Shown piece after piece: positions 44,318 to 54,100 of a DNA stretch of 64,000 bases (position 1 is its first letter; every line of letters starts with the position of its first letter). Below the pieces are notes generated by a model, which searched no databases, had not been told where the DNA came from, and worked only from the letters and a program-made list of their open reading frames with translations. The position numbers were made by a program, and so were the translations under genes. The stretch comes from Silvanigrella aquatica (GTDB lineage: Bacteria > Bdellovibrionota_B > Oligoflexia > Silvanigrellales > Silvanigrellaceae), in assembly GCF_001907975.1 (NCBI RefSeq), contig NZ_CP017834.1, forward strand, positions 2,899,437-2,963,436, in the 5' to 3' direction.

Positions 44318-46588
44318 TTATATCAATCTCATCATTAATTTTTGAGATTTTGAATTAATTATTTTAGGTTTCCATCGATTTAACAACAACGAATTTACAA
44401 TAACACTAAAACTACTCAAGGCCATGGCTCCCCCTGCAAACATGGGATTTAAAACTCCAAACACAGCCAAGGGAATACCTATGGCATTATAAATAAACGC
44501 CCAGAATAAATTTTGACATATTTTTCGATAAGTTAATCTTGATATCTCAAGAGCAGAAACTATTAATTCAGGATCACCATTCATCAAAGTAAGGGACGCG
44601 GCATTTTTTGCGACATCTGTTCCCGTCGACATGGCAATACCAACATCTGCTTCCATTAAAGCAGGAGCATCATTAATACCATCACCTACCATCGCAACAA
44701 TTTTATTTGAATTTTTTAAAGATTTAATTATTATCGCTTTATCCTCAGGCAAAACATTTGCATAAAAATCTTGAATTTCTAATTCTTTAGCAATTAAGCT
44801 CACACTTCCCATATTATCACCCGAAATGAGAACCGTTTTTATTCCTAAGGAATGCAGATATTTTATACTATTTTTCGCAGATTTTTTAATTTCATCCTGA
44901 AATCCCATCATCCCTAACAGTTCATAGCCGAGTGATTTTTTTTCAAAAAGAAAGGATATTGTTTGACCTTCATGCATCAATTTTTCAAAATGATTTAAAA
45001 AAATTTCAGGAATCAAAACTCCAAATTCTTCCGTAAAATGAATATTTCCAATAAAAAACTCTCTATCATTTATTTTTGCACAAACTCCCTTACCAGAAAG
45101 ACTGTGACTTTTTTCTGCTTGTTCAATTTTTATTTTTTTCTCACTTACTTTATCCAGAAGAGCTTTTGCTAAAGGATGTTCACTGCCCCATTGAACAGAA
45201 GCAGATATTTTAAGAAATTCTTCTTCAGAAATTTGATTTAGCAATAAAAATGTTAACTTTATTTTTCCATTTGTTAATGTACCCGTCTTATCAAACGCTA
45301 TGATTTTTACAGAATGAGCTTTTTCTAGTGCAACAGCATCTTTGATTAAAATACCAAATCGTGCCGCCACTCCTGTTCCCACTATAATTGCCGTAGGAGT
45401 CGCAAGCCCTAAAGCACAGGGACATGCAATAACCCACACAGAAATTGCATTTAAAAGCGCGGTTTCCCAATTCTGTAAATAAAATCCCCGAGCAAAAAAA
45501 GTTAGAATTCCAAATAACATAACCACAGGTACAAAATAAGAGCTCACTTTATCAACAAGCCTTTGCACAGGAGCCTTCACGGACTGTGCTTTTTCAACAA
45601 AAAGGATCATTTTTGCTAGAGTAGATTCTGAGCAAAGAGCTTTTACTCGTATTTTAATAAAACCATTTCCATTTAATGAGCCCCCAATGACCAAGGCATT
45701 TAAATCTTTAGGAACGGGCAAACTTTCGCCCGTAATCATAGATTCATCTGCTTGAGTTTGACCTTCAATTATAGTTCCATCGAGAGGGATAATTTCACCT
45801 GGTTTCACAATAATGACATCATTCACTTCTACTAAATTTAAATTCACATCCTTAATTTGATCATTTTTTAATACTCTTGCGGATTCGGGAAATAATTCAT
45901 TGAGGGAACGTAACGCATTTGTTGTTTGATTTTTAGCTCTATTCTCTAGCCATTTTCCAACCCGAATAAATGAAATAATAACAACAGAGCTTTCAAAATA
46001 AACAGGAACATTATCTAAAATGACATAATCTAAATTATTGATTAAGTGATAAACACTAAGTATATAAGCGGCCGTTGTACCCAATACAATAAGCGAATCC
46101 ATATTTCCTATTTTATTGTTCAGAGATTTCCATGCCGAGCGATAGAATGGTGCCCCAAAATAAAATTGAACAAATGTTGCTAATATAAATTGTAGCCAAA
46201 TATTTAACTGCCAATGAATAGAAAAAAACATAAATATCATAGGTAAAATAAATATAATAGAAAGCATTCCCAAAAGAATAATTTCAAGAACTTCTTTTTT
46301 CTCAGCATTTTGTCGATTATTTAATTTTCCGAATGATTTTAATTGTTCTTCTGATTTATAAAGTTCTGCTTCATAGCCTATTTTTTTTAAGGATAAAATA
46401 ATTATAGAATGCGATAAATCGGACTCAAAAGAAACATGTGCTTTTTGAGTGGCCAAATTTACAGAAGCGTCATAAACTCCCGGCAAAGATTTTAGGGCTT
46501 TTTCAACTCGATTTACACAAGAAGAACAAGACATACCATAAATAATAAAAGATGCGTGAGAGCGATTTGAGGAGGTCTCTTGACTCAT
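44318..46588 (-). CDS. copA: Copper-exporting P-type ATPase
   Basis: 756 aa. One heavy-metal-associated domain (GMSCSSCVNRVE) at residues 14-75, then eight membrane helices with the metal-path CPC in ACPCALGLATP, phosphorylation Asp in FDKTGTLT, HP motif in SEHPLAKAL and hinge GDGINDAPAL. These indicate a P1B-type copper pump. Most CopA of this size have one or two such domains. It is preceded by the tRNA-Asp on the same strand. No copper regulator is near. Confidence 0.95.
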   Translation of the reverse strand: MSQETSSNRSHASFIIYGMSCSSCVNRVEKALKSLPGVYDASVNLATQKAHVSFESDLSHSIIILSLKKIGYEAELYKSEEQLKSFGKLNNRQNAEKKEVLEIILLGMLSIIFILPMIFMFFSIHWQLNIWLQFILATFVQFYFGAPFYRSAWKSLNNKIGNMDSLIVLGTTAAYILSVYHLINNLDYVILDNVPVYFESSVVIISFIRVGKWLENRAKNQTTNALRSLNELFPESARVLKNDQIKDVNLNLVEVNDVIIVKPGEIIPLDGTIIEGQTQADESMITGESLPVPKDLNALVIGGSLNGNGFIKIRVKALCSESTLAKMILFVEKAQSVKAPVQRLVDKVSSYFVPVVMLFGILTFFARGFYLQNWETALLNAISVWVIACPCALGLATPTAIIVGTGVAARFGILIKDAVALEKAHSVKIIAFDKTGTLTNGKIKLTFLLLNQISEEEFLKISASVQWGSEHPLAKALLDKVSEKKIKIEQAEKSHSLSGKGVCAKINDREFFIGNIHFTEEFGVLIPEIFLNHFEKLMHEGQTISFLFEKKSLGYELLGMMGFQDEIKKSAKNSIKYLHSLGIKTVLISGDNMGSVSLIAKELEIQDFYANVLPEDKAIIIKSLKNSNKIVAMVGDGINDAPALMEADVGIAMSTGTDVAKNAASLTLMNGDPELIVSALEISRLTYRKICQNLFWAFIYNAIGIPLAVFGVLNPMFAGGAMALSSFSVIVNSLLLNRWKPKIINSKSQKLMMRLI

Positions 46589-46679
46589 TTGTATGACATC
46601 CCTTTCTCAAAGGACTAATTAAAATTAGAAAATAATTATAATAAATTTTTGAGAAGAGAAACATAATGATAAGAATAAA

Positions 46680-46756
46680 TGGCGGGATGGACGGGACTTG
46701 AACCCGCGACCTCCGGCGTGACAGGCCAGCGTTGTAACCAACTCTACTACCACCCC
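46680..46756 (-). tRNA. tRNA-Asp (GTC)
   Basis: On the minus strand GGGGTGG pairs with CCATCCC as the acceptor stem, with discriminator G and an encoded CCA (46680-46682). The anticodon loop CTGTCAC is held by CTGGC/GCCGG and gives the anticodon GTC. The T arm is GCGGG-TTCAAGT-CCCGT. The D stem GTAG/CAAC has one A-A mismatch. Anticodon and sequence otherwise match tRNA-Asp. Confidence 0.93.
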
Positions 46757-46842
46757 ACTCTAGTGAAAGCTTGTATGCCATAGTCTTTTTAGCTTTGCAA
46801 GAAGGTTAGCAAAAAAATATTTTTTCGCCCCAATCAATAAAA

Positions 46843-47367
46843 CTATTTAAATAATAGCGGAACCTTAAAGTTCTTATTAAGAATTCTCGTAATTTTCTCG
46901 CTTTTTGTAATGGTTAAAAAGCCGGGGTTGCCAAATTCAAATAATCCTGGAAAAGTCATTATCATATATGAAGTGGGGGGTATAAAGTCGATTTGCAAAA
47001 TTCCATTCATAAAAGTTTCACCATCAATCGCAAATACACTCCAACGACTTGTATTATAATTTGCAGGTTGGGGAGTAAAATAGTCAGATCCAAATGCTTT
47101 GCTACATTTTTTACTTAATTCCATAATTTCTTTCAATGAATCTTGAGGAATAAAATAGGAAAAGGAAGCATTATTAAAAACCGTTCCAAATTTCCAAAAC
47201 TCCCATTTACCCATGACATAAACATAATTATTATTAGAATCTTTTAGCCAATACCAATTCGCTTCATTATTAGAACAAAAAACAAATGTTTTTTCCAATG
47301 AATAAGATTTAAAATTTATAATTTGAGAAAATAAAAACACAAAATAAATATGACTTAATTTTACCAT
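46843..47367 (-). CDS. Secreted two-cysteine PQPA family protein, tandem copy 1
   Basis: 174 aa. Signal peptide ending FKSYS. Conserved pattern of this family: TFVFC, NWYWLKDSNNNYVYVMGKW, FSYFIP, LSKKC-x4-FG-x2-YFTPQPAN, SRWSVF. Two cysteines. AGGTG 5 bases before ATG. First in map order of four tandem copies on one strand; 145 bases separate it from the next. Family not recognised; periplasmic or extracellular. Confidence 0.8.
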   Translation of the reverse strand: MVKLSHIYFVFLFSQIINFKSYSLEKTFVFCSNNEANWYWLKDSNNNYVYVMGKWEFWKFGTVFNNASFSYFIPQDSLKEIMELSKKCSKAFGSDYFTPQPANYNTSRWSVFAIDGETFMNGILQIDFIPPTSYMIMTFPGLFEFGNPGFLTITKSEKITRILNKNFKVPLLFK

Positions 47368-47512
47368 ATTACACCTATAATTATTATATTAAATTTTTAC
47401 AAAAATAATATTAATCAATATTTTTGTAAAAATCATTTAAATTAGTTTGATGAAACATAGCAAATTAAATTCAAACAATCAAGAATAAGTTTTTTTAATT
47501 CAACTAAATTTG

Positions 47513-48034
47513 TTAATAAAATCTTTTAAAATAATTAATTATTAAATCATTTTTCAGGAAATTTAATGTATTATTTTTCCTTAATGAAAAAATATTTCCA
47601 TAAGATGAATGCCTTATAATCATTGAATCATCAATTCTTATCGTCGGTTCAAAATCTGTTATGACAATTCCTGATAAAATTAAATCTTTATTGATAGCGA
47701 ATAAACTCCATCGTGAAGAATAGTTATCTGAAGGCTGAGGAGATAAATAATCAATACCATAAGATTCAATGCATTTTTGACTCAATTCTAATAATTTATT
47801 ATAAGAGTTTTCTGGTATAAAGTATTTGAAAATAGCATAATGATTATTAATTTCATATTTCCATTCTTCCCATTTTCCTAAAACCTGAATATAGTTATTA
47901 TTTTCATCTTTCAGCCAGTACCAATTTTGAGTTTTATTAGAACAAATAACATAAGTTTTATCCAAAGAAAAAACAGAATTAATGCAAATTAAGTTTAAAC
48001 AAATTAGAAATAAAATATATTTAATCAAGATCAT
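47513..48034 (-). CDS. Secreted two-cysteine PQPA family protein, tandem copy 2
   Basis: 173 aa, signal peptide (IKYILFLICLNLICINSVFS). The family pattern is complete: TYVICSN, NWYWLKDENNNYIQVLGKW, FKYFIP, LSQKC-x4-YGIDYLSPQPSDN, SRWSLFAINKD. The closest sequence is copy 1. AAGGAG 6 bases before ATG. Function unknown. Confidence 0.8.
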   Translation of the reverse strand: MILIKYILFLICLNLICINSVFSLDKTYVICSNKTQNWYWLKDENNNYIQVLGKWEEWKYEINNHYAIFKYFIPENSYNKLLELSQKCIESYGIDYLSPQPSDNYSSRWSLFAINKDLILSGIVITDFEPTIRIDDSMIIRHSSYGNIFSLRKNNTLNFLKNDLIINYFKRFY

Positions 48035-48057
48035 ATCAATCTCCTTTTATAAAAAAA

Positions 48058-48603
48058 CTAATGAATATTATTAAATAAATAATCTATAATTTCTCTTGAT
48101 TTTAAAAATTTGTTACTTGTTTTTCCTCCTAAATAATAAATTTTTTGTTGAGATAAAACTAAATCAAATATATTTTCACTATTTATAAATATTTTTTGAC
48201 TTACATCAACATTACCACCAATAAAAAGGTCTTTATTTAGAGAAAATAAAGACCAACTTGTATTAAATGAGTTTGCTGGTTGTGGAATAAAATACTCCAT
48301 GCCAAAATTATTTTTGCACATATGAACAATTTTATTAATATAATGATAATCTTCATTAATTGAAAAGTAATTGAATTTAAAATTATAAACTGCTTGAGGA
48401 TTTTCTTTCGAATAATCCCAAACATCCCAATATCCACCAACTTCAAGATATTGATTATTTTCATCTTTTAGCCACTTCCAATTTTTTAATTTATCAGCAC
48501 ATATGATATATGTTTTTTCTAATGAAAACGATTTTATATAGAAAAATAAGTTAGAAAAAATAACTGTAGATAAAATAATTTTAATTTTCATTCTCATTTT
48601 CAT
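48058..48603 (-). CDS. Secreted two-cysteine PQPA family protein, tandem copy 3
   Basis: 181 aa with signal peptide ending IKSFS. Pattern: TYIICAD, NWKWLKDENNQYLEV, GGYWDVW, HMC-x4-FG-x2-YFIPQPAN, SWSLFSLNKD. The central GKW is GYW. A longer loop lies between the Cys regions (YSKENPQAVYNFKFN). Its start overlaps the end of copy 4 by 23 bases, behind AGGCGG. Function unknown. Confidence 0.8.
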   Translation of the reverse strand: MKMRMKIKIILSTVIFSNLFFYIKSFSLEKTYIICADKLKNWKWLKDENNQYLEVGGYWDVWDYSKENPQAVYNFKFNYFSINEDYHYINKIVHMCKNNFGMEYFIPQPANSFNTSWSLFSLNKDLFIGGNVDVSQKIFINSENIFDLVLSQQKIYYLGGKTSNKFLKSREIIDYLFNNIH

Positions 48604-49135
48604 TAATACCGCCTATAATTTTTATATTATTTATTATACTATTATATAAATTGCCTAAACCAATAAAGTTATATTCAATACTATTATTATAAGTTTCTAA
48701 ATTATATGTATCATTATATAATTTAATAATTTTTGTATAATTTAAATTATACTCTTGATATCGAACTGATAATCTTCCTTGATAAAAAAGATTTTTGTTT
48801 AAAGCAAATATTGACCATCTATTTCCAAAATTTATAGCGGGCTGCGGTGTTTCATAGCTCAAACCAAATTTTTCAATACATTTTCTTGAAAGGCGTTTAA
48901 TTTGATTAAATGAATCATTAGGAATAAAATAGCTAAAATGAATTCCATTATAACAATAATAGTTCCATTTTCCTTCAATCTTTATGTAATTATCCTGATC
49001 ATCAAGCAACCAGTGCCAATTACTTTTTCTATCAGCACAAAAAATATATGTATAATCAGAAGAGTATGCACTAAAATTTGTTCCATTTAATAATATTAAT
49101 ATTAAATATTTTTTTAGTATATTCAATTTTTTCAT
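48581..49135 (-). CDS. Secreted two-cysteine PQPA family protein, tandem copy 4
   Basis: 184 aa, signal peptide (MKKLNILKKYLILILLNGTNFSAYS). TYIFCAD, NWHWLLDDQDNYIKIEGKW, FSYFIP, LSRKC-x4-FG-x2-YETPQPA, RWSIFALNKN. First gene of the array in transcription order, behind AAGGAT. The C-terminal end NENENEN is encoded by a repetitive GAAAATGA tract that overlaps the start of copy 3. Function unknown. Confidence 0.8.
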   Translation of the reverse strand: MKKLNILKKYLILILLNGTNFSAYSSDYTYIFCADRKSNWHWLLDDQDNYIKIEGKWNYYCYNGIHFSYFIPNDSFNQIKRLSRKCIEKFGLSYETPQPAINFGNRWSIFALNKNLFYQGRLSVRYQEYNLNYTKIIKLYNDTYNLETYNNSIEYNFIGLGNLYNSIINNIKIIGGINENENEN

Positions 49136-49324
49136 AAATTTTATCCTTTAAAAAATATTTTGGCGTGAGTTAAGAATATATTTTAAATAAAAAAAATCAA
49201 TAGAATTTTTTTATTTAAAAGTTATGGCTCCAGAAAATACTAAAAAATTCAATAAAAAAAAGAGAATATATTTTTAAAAAAAACTTAAAATTATATTTTT
49301 TATGAATTTTAAAAAACGATTATT

Positions 49325-50323
49325 TTATACGCGAATATCGCCATTATTTATCTTTACAAAAACATCTTCAAGACCGGGGGACTCTGTGAAAATATCAGAT
49401 ACCCTAAATTCCATTTGCTGAGATGCTTTATGAATCATATCTACAGACTCTAAAAAAGAGGACATACTACCGTGAATATATGATTTTGATATTTTAAGAT
49501 TACCCGTGCTATGAGAAACATTTTTAATTGGTTCAACAATAATAGAGTTTTTAGATAAATAGTCAGAATTTTTTTGCATCCAATAATAAACATTAGAGAC
49601 TTCAATAATACAAGAAATTTTATGGTTACCACCCAATGCCAATAAGTCACGATTTTCTTTTAAAGTGACAATCTCACCATTTTTTACAATGGCAATGCGA
49701 TTGCAGAAATCTTCCGCTTCTTGAAGATAGTGCGTGGTTAAAATGATCGTCATACCTTCTTTATGCAAATCCGCAATGAATTCCCACATTGTTTTACGCA
49801 ATTGAATATCAACGCCAGCCGTAGGCTCATCTAAAACAAGAATGCGTGGCTTATGCACTAAAGCGCGGGCAATCATCATACGGCGTTTCATACCGCCGCT
49901 CAGCTCACGAGTTGTTTTATTTGCATGATCTTTTAATAATAATTTTTCAAGTAAAAAAGATATCCATTCTTTATCAGGCTTAAATCCTGAAAGTTTACTT
50001 TGAATACTTAGCATCGTCGGTAAATTAAAAAAAGTATCAGCTATCAATTCTTGTTGCACAACACCGAGCATTCTTTTTGTATCGGAAGTATTTTTTGTAA
50101 CGCTTAATCCTTCCACAATGACATCACCTGTTGTAGGTGAGTTGATACCCGCCAATAAACTTAAGATAGTTGTTTTACCAGCACCATTATGTCCCAATAA
50201 ACCAAAACATTCCCCTTTATATATAGAAAGATTTAAGGGCTTTAAGGCTTCAAAATTTCCGCCTCCATGAGGTAATTTATACACTTTACTCGCATTTATA
50301 AATTCAATAGATATAGAATTCAT
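49325..50323 (-). CDS. ABC-2 exporter ATP-binding protein (YadG-like)
   Basis: 332 aa: Walker A GHNGAGKTT, signature LSGGMKRR, Walker B LVLDEPTAGVD, switch TTHYL, and a C-terminal extension of about 100 residues with IMKNGEIV-type features. It powers the adjacent permease, whose stop is 5 bases before it. Overall the pair resembles YadG/YadH or NodI/NodJ. Substrate unknown. Confidence 0.9.
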   Translation of the reverse strand: MNSISIEFINASKVYKLPHGGGNFEALKPLNLSIYKGECFGLLGHNGAGKTTILSLLAGINSPTTGDVIVEGLSVTKNTSDTKRMLGVVQQELIADTFFNLPTMLSIQSKLSGFKPDKEWISFLLEKLLLKDHANKTTRELSGGMKRRMMIARALVHKPRILVLDEPTAGVDIQLRKTMWEFIADLHKEGMTIILTTHYLQEAEDFCNRIAIVKNGEIVTLKENRDLLALGGNHKISCIIEVSNVYYWMQKNSDYLSKNSIIVEPIKNVSHSTGNLKISKSYIHGSMSSFLESVDMIHKASQQMEFRVSDIFTESPGLEDVFVKINNGDIRV

Positions 50324-50328
50324 TAATA

Positions 50329-51150
50329 TTAAGCCCTCAAACCAAATCCAGATTGTAAAACCTTAATTGAAAAAATAGAAGAAATAATAAAAAATAATAA
50401 AGAAACGGAAAAAGAAACAAGAGGAGATGTATCAGAAATTCCTAAAATAGAATAACGAAACATACTCACAATATAAAAAATTGGATTTAAATAACGAATA
50501 AATTGAATCCATTCGGGAAATGACTGGAATGAAAAAAACACACCCGAAAAAAAGACAAGGGGCTGAACCACAAACGACATAATCACGCCTACTTGATCCC
50601 AACTTTTACAAATAGCACCAGCGGCAATACCAATACTTCCAAAAATCCCTGTACCAAGAATAATAGATAGGACTAAAAGCAAAGGATTAAATGAAATAAA
50701 GCTCCAGGCACATAAAGAGCCTGACACAAAAACCGCAATTGAAACTATAAAGGCACGAATAACAGCACCGGATATATAAGAAATCCACATAGAAAACGGT
50801 GACAAAGGAGCCATTAAAACATCAACAATAGTGCCACTCCACTTCGCAATCATAATGCTACTCATAGGATTTTGCAGTGCGGCATTGACTACTTCCATGG
50901 CCATTATTCCAGGAATTAAAAAAATAATATATTCGAACCCATGGGTTAAATTTGAATTTTGATTTGTAGAAATCAATTTTCCTAAAGCCAAACCAAACAA
51001 ACCAAAATAAAGAAGAGCGCTGCCAAAGGGAGCAAATATGGTCTGTGCAGGAACAGCAAAAAAACGTCTTACTTCTCTTTCAAACACTCCAAAACCCGGA
51101 AGCCAAGCTTTAGGTTCCGGTGCTTTTTTTAAATATTCTTGAATATCCAT
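50329..51150 (-). CDS. ABC-2 exporter permease (YadH-like)
   Basis: 273 aa with about six membrane helices and the pattern FGVFEREVRRFFAVPAQTIFAPFGSALLYFGLFG, MSSIMIAKWSGTIVDVLMAPLSPF and QPLVFFSGVFFSFQSFPEWIQFIRYLNPIFY, as in the YadH/NodJ ABC-2 permeases. Two-gene unit with the ATPase. It follows sbcC by 20 bases, so may share its transcript. Confidence 0.9.
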   Translation of the reverse strand: MDIQEYLKKAPEPKAWLPGFGVFEREVRRFFAVPAQTIFAPFGSALLYFGLFGLALGKLISTNQNSNLTHGFEYIIFLIPGIMAMEVVNAALQNPMSSIMIAKWSGTIVDVLMAPLSPFSMWISYISGAVIRAFIVSIAVFVSGSLCAWSFISFNPLLLVLSIILGTGIFGSIGIAAGAICKSWDQVGVIMSFVVQPLVFFSGVFFSFQSFPEWIQFIRYLNPIFYIVSMFRYSILGISDTSPLVSFSVSLLFFIISSIFSIKVLQSGFGLRA

Positions 51151-51170
51151 TCATAAGTCCTTTTTAATAG

Positions 51171-54100
51171 CTATACATTTTCAATTCTAATATTTGAATG
51201 ACCATTGCCTTGTTTTTCAACAATAATACGCGCCCCAATAGCTTCTTTTAAAGATTCCACATGACTGATAATTCCGACCTGAGTCCCATTGGAATGCAAA
51301 GACTCTAATGCCCCCATAGCCGTTTGTAAGGTTGCAGGATCTAAAGTACCAAAACCCTCATCAAGTAAAATCGTTTCAATAGGCATTTTAACTGTGCGAT
51401 AATCAGCTAATGCTAGCGATAAAGCTAAGGAAACTAAGAAAGTTTCTCCACCAGATAAAGTCTTAAAAGAACGCAATTCATTAGCATGATAACTATCTTT
51501 TATAGCAAAAGCGAGGCGCGGTTTATTCTCTGCGTCAAGAGCAGGAGCTAAGGAATATCTTTTTTCAAATCGTGCCAAATGAAAATTCGCCTTACCAATT
51601 AATTCTTCAAGATTTAGAATCTGAGCAAATTTTTTAAAATTATCGCCGTTATTAATGCCAATAATTTGATGAAGCTTTTGCCATACTAAGGCTTCTTTTT
51701 GAATATTTTTTAACTCAGCATAGTATTTCTCACTTGTTTTTTTATTTTGATTATTATGCTGTAATTTTGTATAAATATACATTTTTTGTTCTTTTAATTC
51801 TTGCAAATTTTTAGAATATAATAATTTTTCATTTAACAATAAAGAATAATTATATTCCTTATTGTTAAAATGATTCTCATTTCTGTGTGCTAAAAGATCA
51901 TTCTCTCTTTGAATTAAAGACTGATTCAAAGCAATATTCAAGGACTCTAAATCATTATTTATTTTTTTATATTTTTCATATAAAAACTCATCCAAATGAA
52001 ATTCTAAAATTTTATTTTTTTCCTTAATTTCAAGATTATTTAATTCACTTGTCATTAAATTTATAATAAAAAACTTATTTTCTTTTAATTTTTTATTTTG
52101 CTGATTCAAATTTTCTATATTATTCTCATAAATGGCAAGATTTTTTTCCTTTTCGTTCATAATTTTTTGTTCATAAGTTAATTTTTCAAGTAATATTGCA
52201 ATATTTTTATTTAATCTATTTTCAAAAAAATCGGGGTCTTCACCATTTAAATATTTTGAGATACTTAATTTAATATTTTTAAGTTCCTCATTTGTTTTTA
52301 TTTTCTCAGACTCTAAATCGTTCTTATTTTTATCAATAAGAATAAATTCCTTTTCAAACTCTATTTTTTTGTGAGAATATTTATTAATATCATTTTCAAT
52401 TTTTCTATATTTATCAAAATATTTTTTATCTTCAAATAGAATATCATAGTCTTTTACTAGTTTTTGGTTTAGATTTTTCTCAATTAATTCCATTTTGAAA
52501 TTCTGATCAAAATAAAGAATAATATCATTTAAATCTTGCTTCATTCTGATAAATTTATTGTCTTTATCTTTAGAATTTAAATACACTTCTTTGACTTGGT
52601 TGTATGCTAAAATTTTGTTTGTCAAAGACTTTATATCGTTATCAATATTTTCTAATTTAGAATCCACATTTTTATCGGCACGAGAGACTTCATTATAAAA
52701 ATATTGGCTATCCCTATTTGTATTTTTAGTTATATCAATTTTTAAAATATTTTTAATTGTATGCTTTATATCAATTATTCTTAAGTTTAAAGAGTCTATT
52801 TGATCTTTAATTATTTTCATTTCTTGTGAAGATGAGTAAATGTTTTTCTCTATTTCATTCAGCCCTATAAGGGCATTATTTTGAAATTTCTCTTTATGAC
52901 TCAATTGCATTGTAATAAAATCGTATTTTTCTATGACTTCTAAATCTGCAATTTTGAATGACATTTCTTGAAAATAAGGATGTTCGCAACTCCCGCATAA
53001 AGGACATTCTTCACCTCTATTTAAATGGACACGCTGCTTTGCCAATTCAATGCGCCAAGCAAGTTTTGAAACATTCTCTTTCAATGATATGATATCGATT
53101 AGTTCATTATCTAGTATTTCTTTTTGTGCGAAAAAAGTGATATTTGTATTTTCGTGTGATTTATATGCAAAATCGTATTTATTATGCAATTGAAGTAATT
53201 CTTGTTCTTTTTTTTCAAGCTCTTCAACATGAAAAGAGGCTTTTGATAATTCATTTTTTTCTTGAATTATGCGATCTCTTTCTAAGCGAAGAGCATCTAA
53301 CTTATCATGTGGTGTTTCAAAAGGAAGGGCTGTAGCAATCAACTCTCTTTTTAAAATATCAAAATCTTTTTTAACATTTTCAAAATCATTTGAAAATATA
53401 TTGTAATTAAAAAGAAGAATTGAGAGATCATGTTTAATAAAATCGTGTAAATTATCTTTAATATTATTAACATCTACAAGCTTTTTATTATTTTCAGCTT
53501 GCAATTCCATTATTTTGTTTTTATTATTCAAATATGTATCAATTTTTCTTTGTTTATCTAATAAATCTTGCTGCAAAGAACTCAAAATAATTCTAACTTC
53601 TTTAGCTTTATTAATTTCATATTTTTTTTCAACTAAATTATTTTTAGCATTTTCATATAAATTATTTAACTGATTTAAGTTATTGCTAATAAAATGTATA
53701 TGATTTTTTAACTCTAGTGATTCTATTTCATTTTTTTTCAAAACACTTTCTAGAGATAATATTTCACTATTAAAATTTTCTTCCTTTATAATATAATCAA
53801 TTGCTTTTTGATATTGATTATATTTTTTATACTTTTCAATATAAACTGAGTTTTCTAAATAACTTTTTTCATACTCTGAAAAATGATTTTTTGCTTCTTG
53901 ATATTTACTGAGTAATAGTTGTTCTTTTTCAATCCAATCAATTTTTTTATTTATAATTTGAAGCAGCTCTTCACCAACTTCAATTTTGTTTTCTAATTGG
54001 AAATTTTCACGTTTAAGATTTTCCTCTTCATCCTCACTTAAAAGTGAAATTCCATTGAGTCGCATTTGTGCTTCTGTTAACTTTTCTTCAATATTTCTCT

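Noticed and set aside
46503..46781. A 92-codon minus-strand open frame covering the tRNA
   Set aside because: It reads through the tRNA-Asp and the copA start; no ribosome site and no protein-like composition.
48237..48464. Minus-strand 75-codon frame inside tandem copy 3
   Set aside because: Another frame of the same DNA, without its own ribosome site; the PQPA family frame is clearly the gene.
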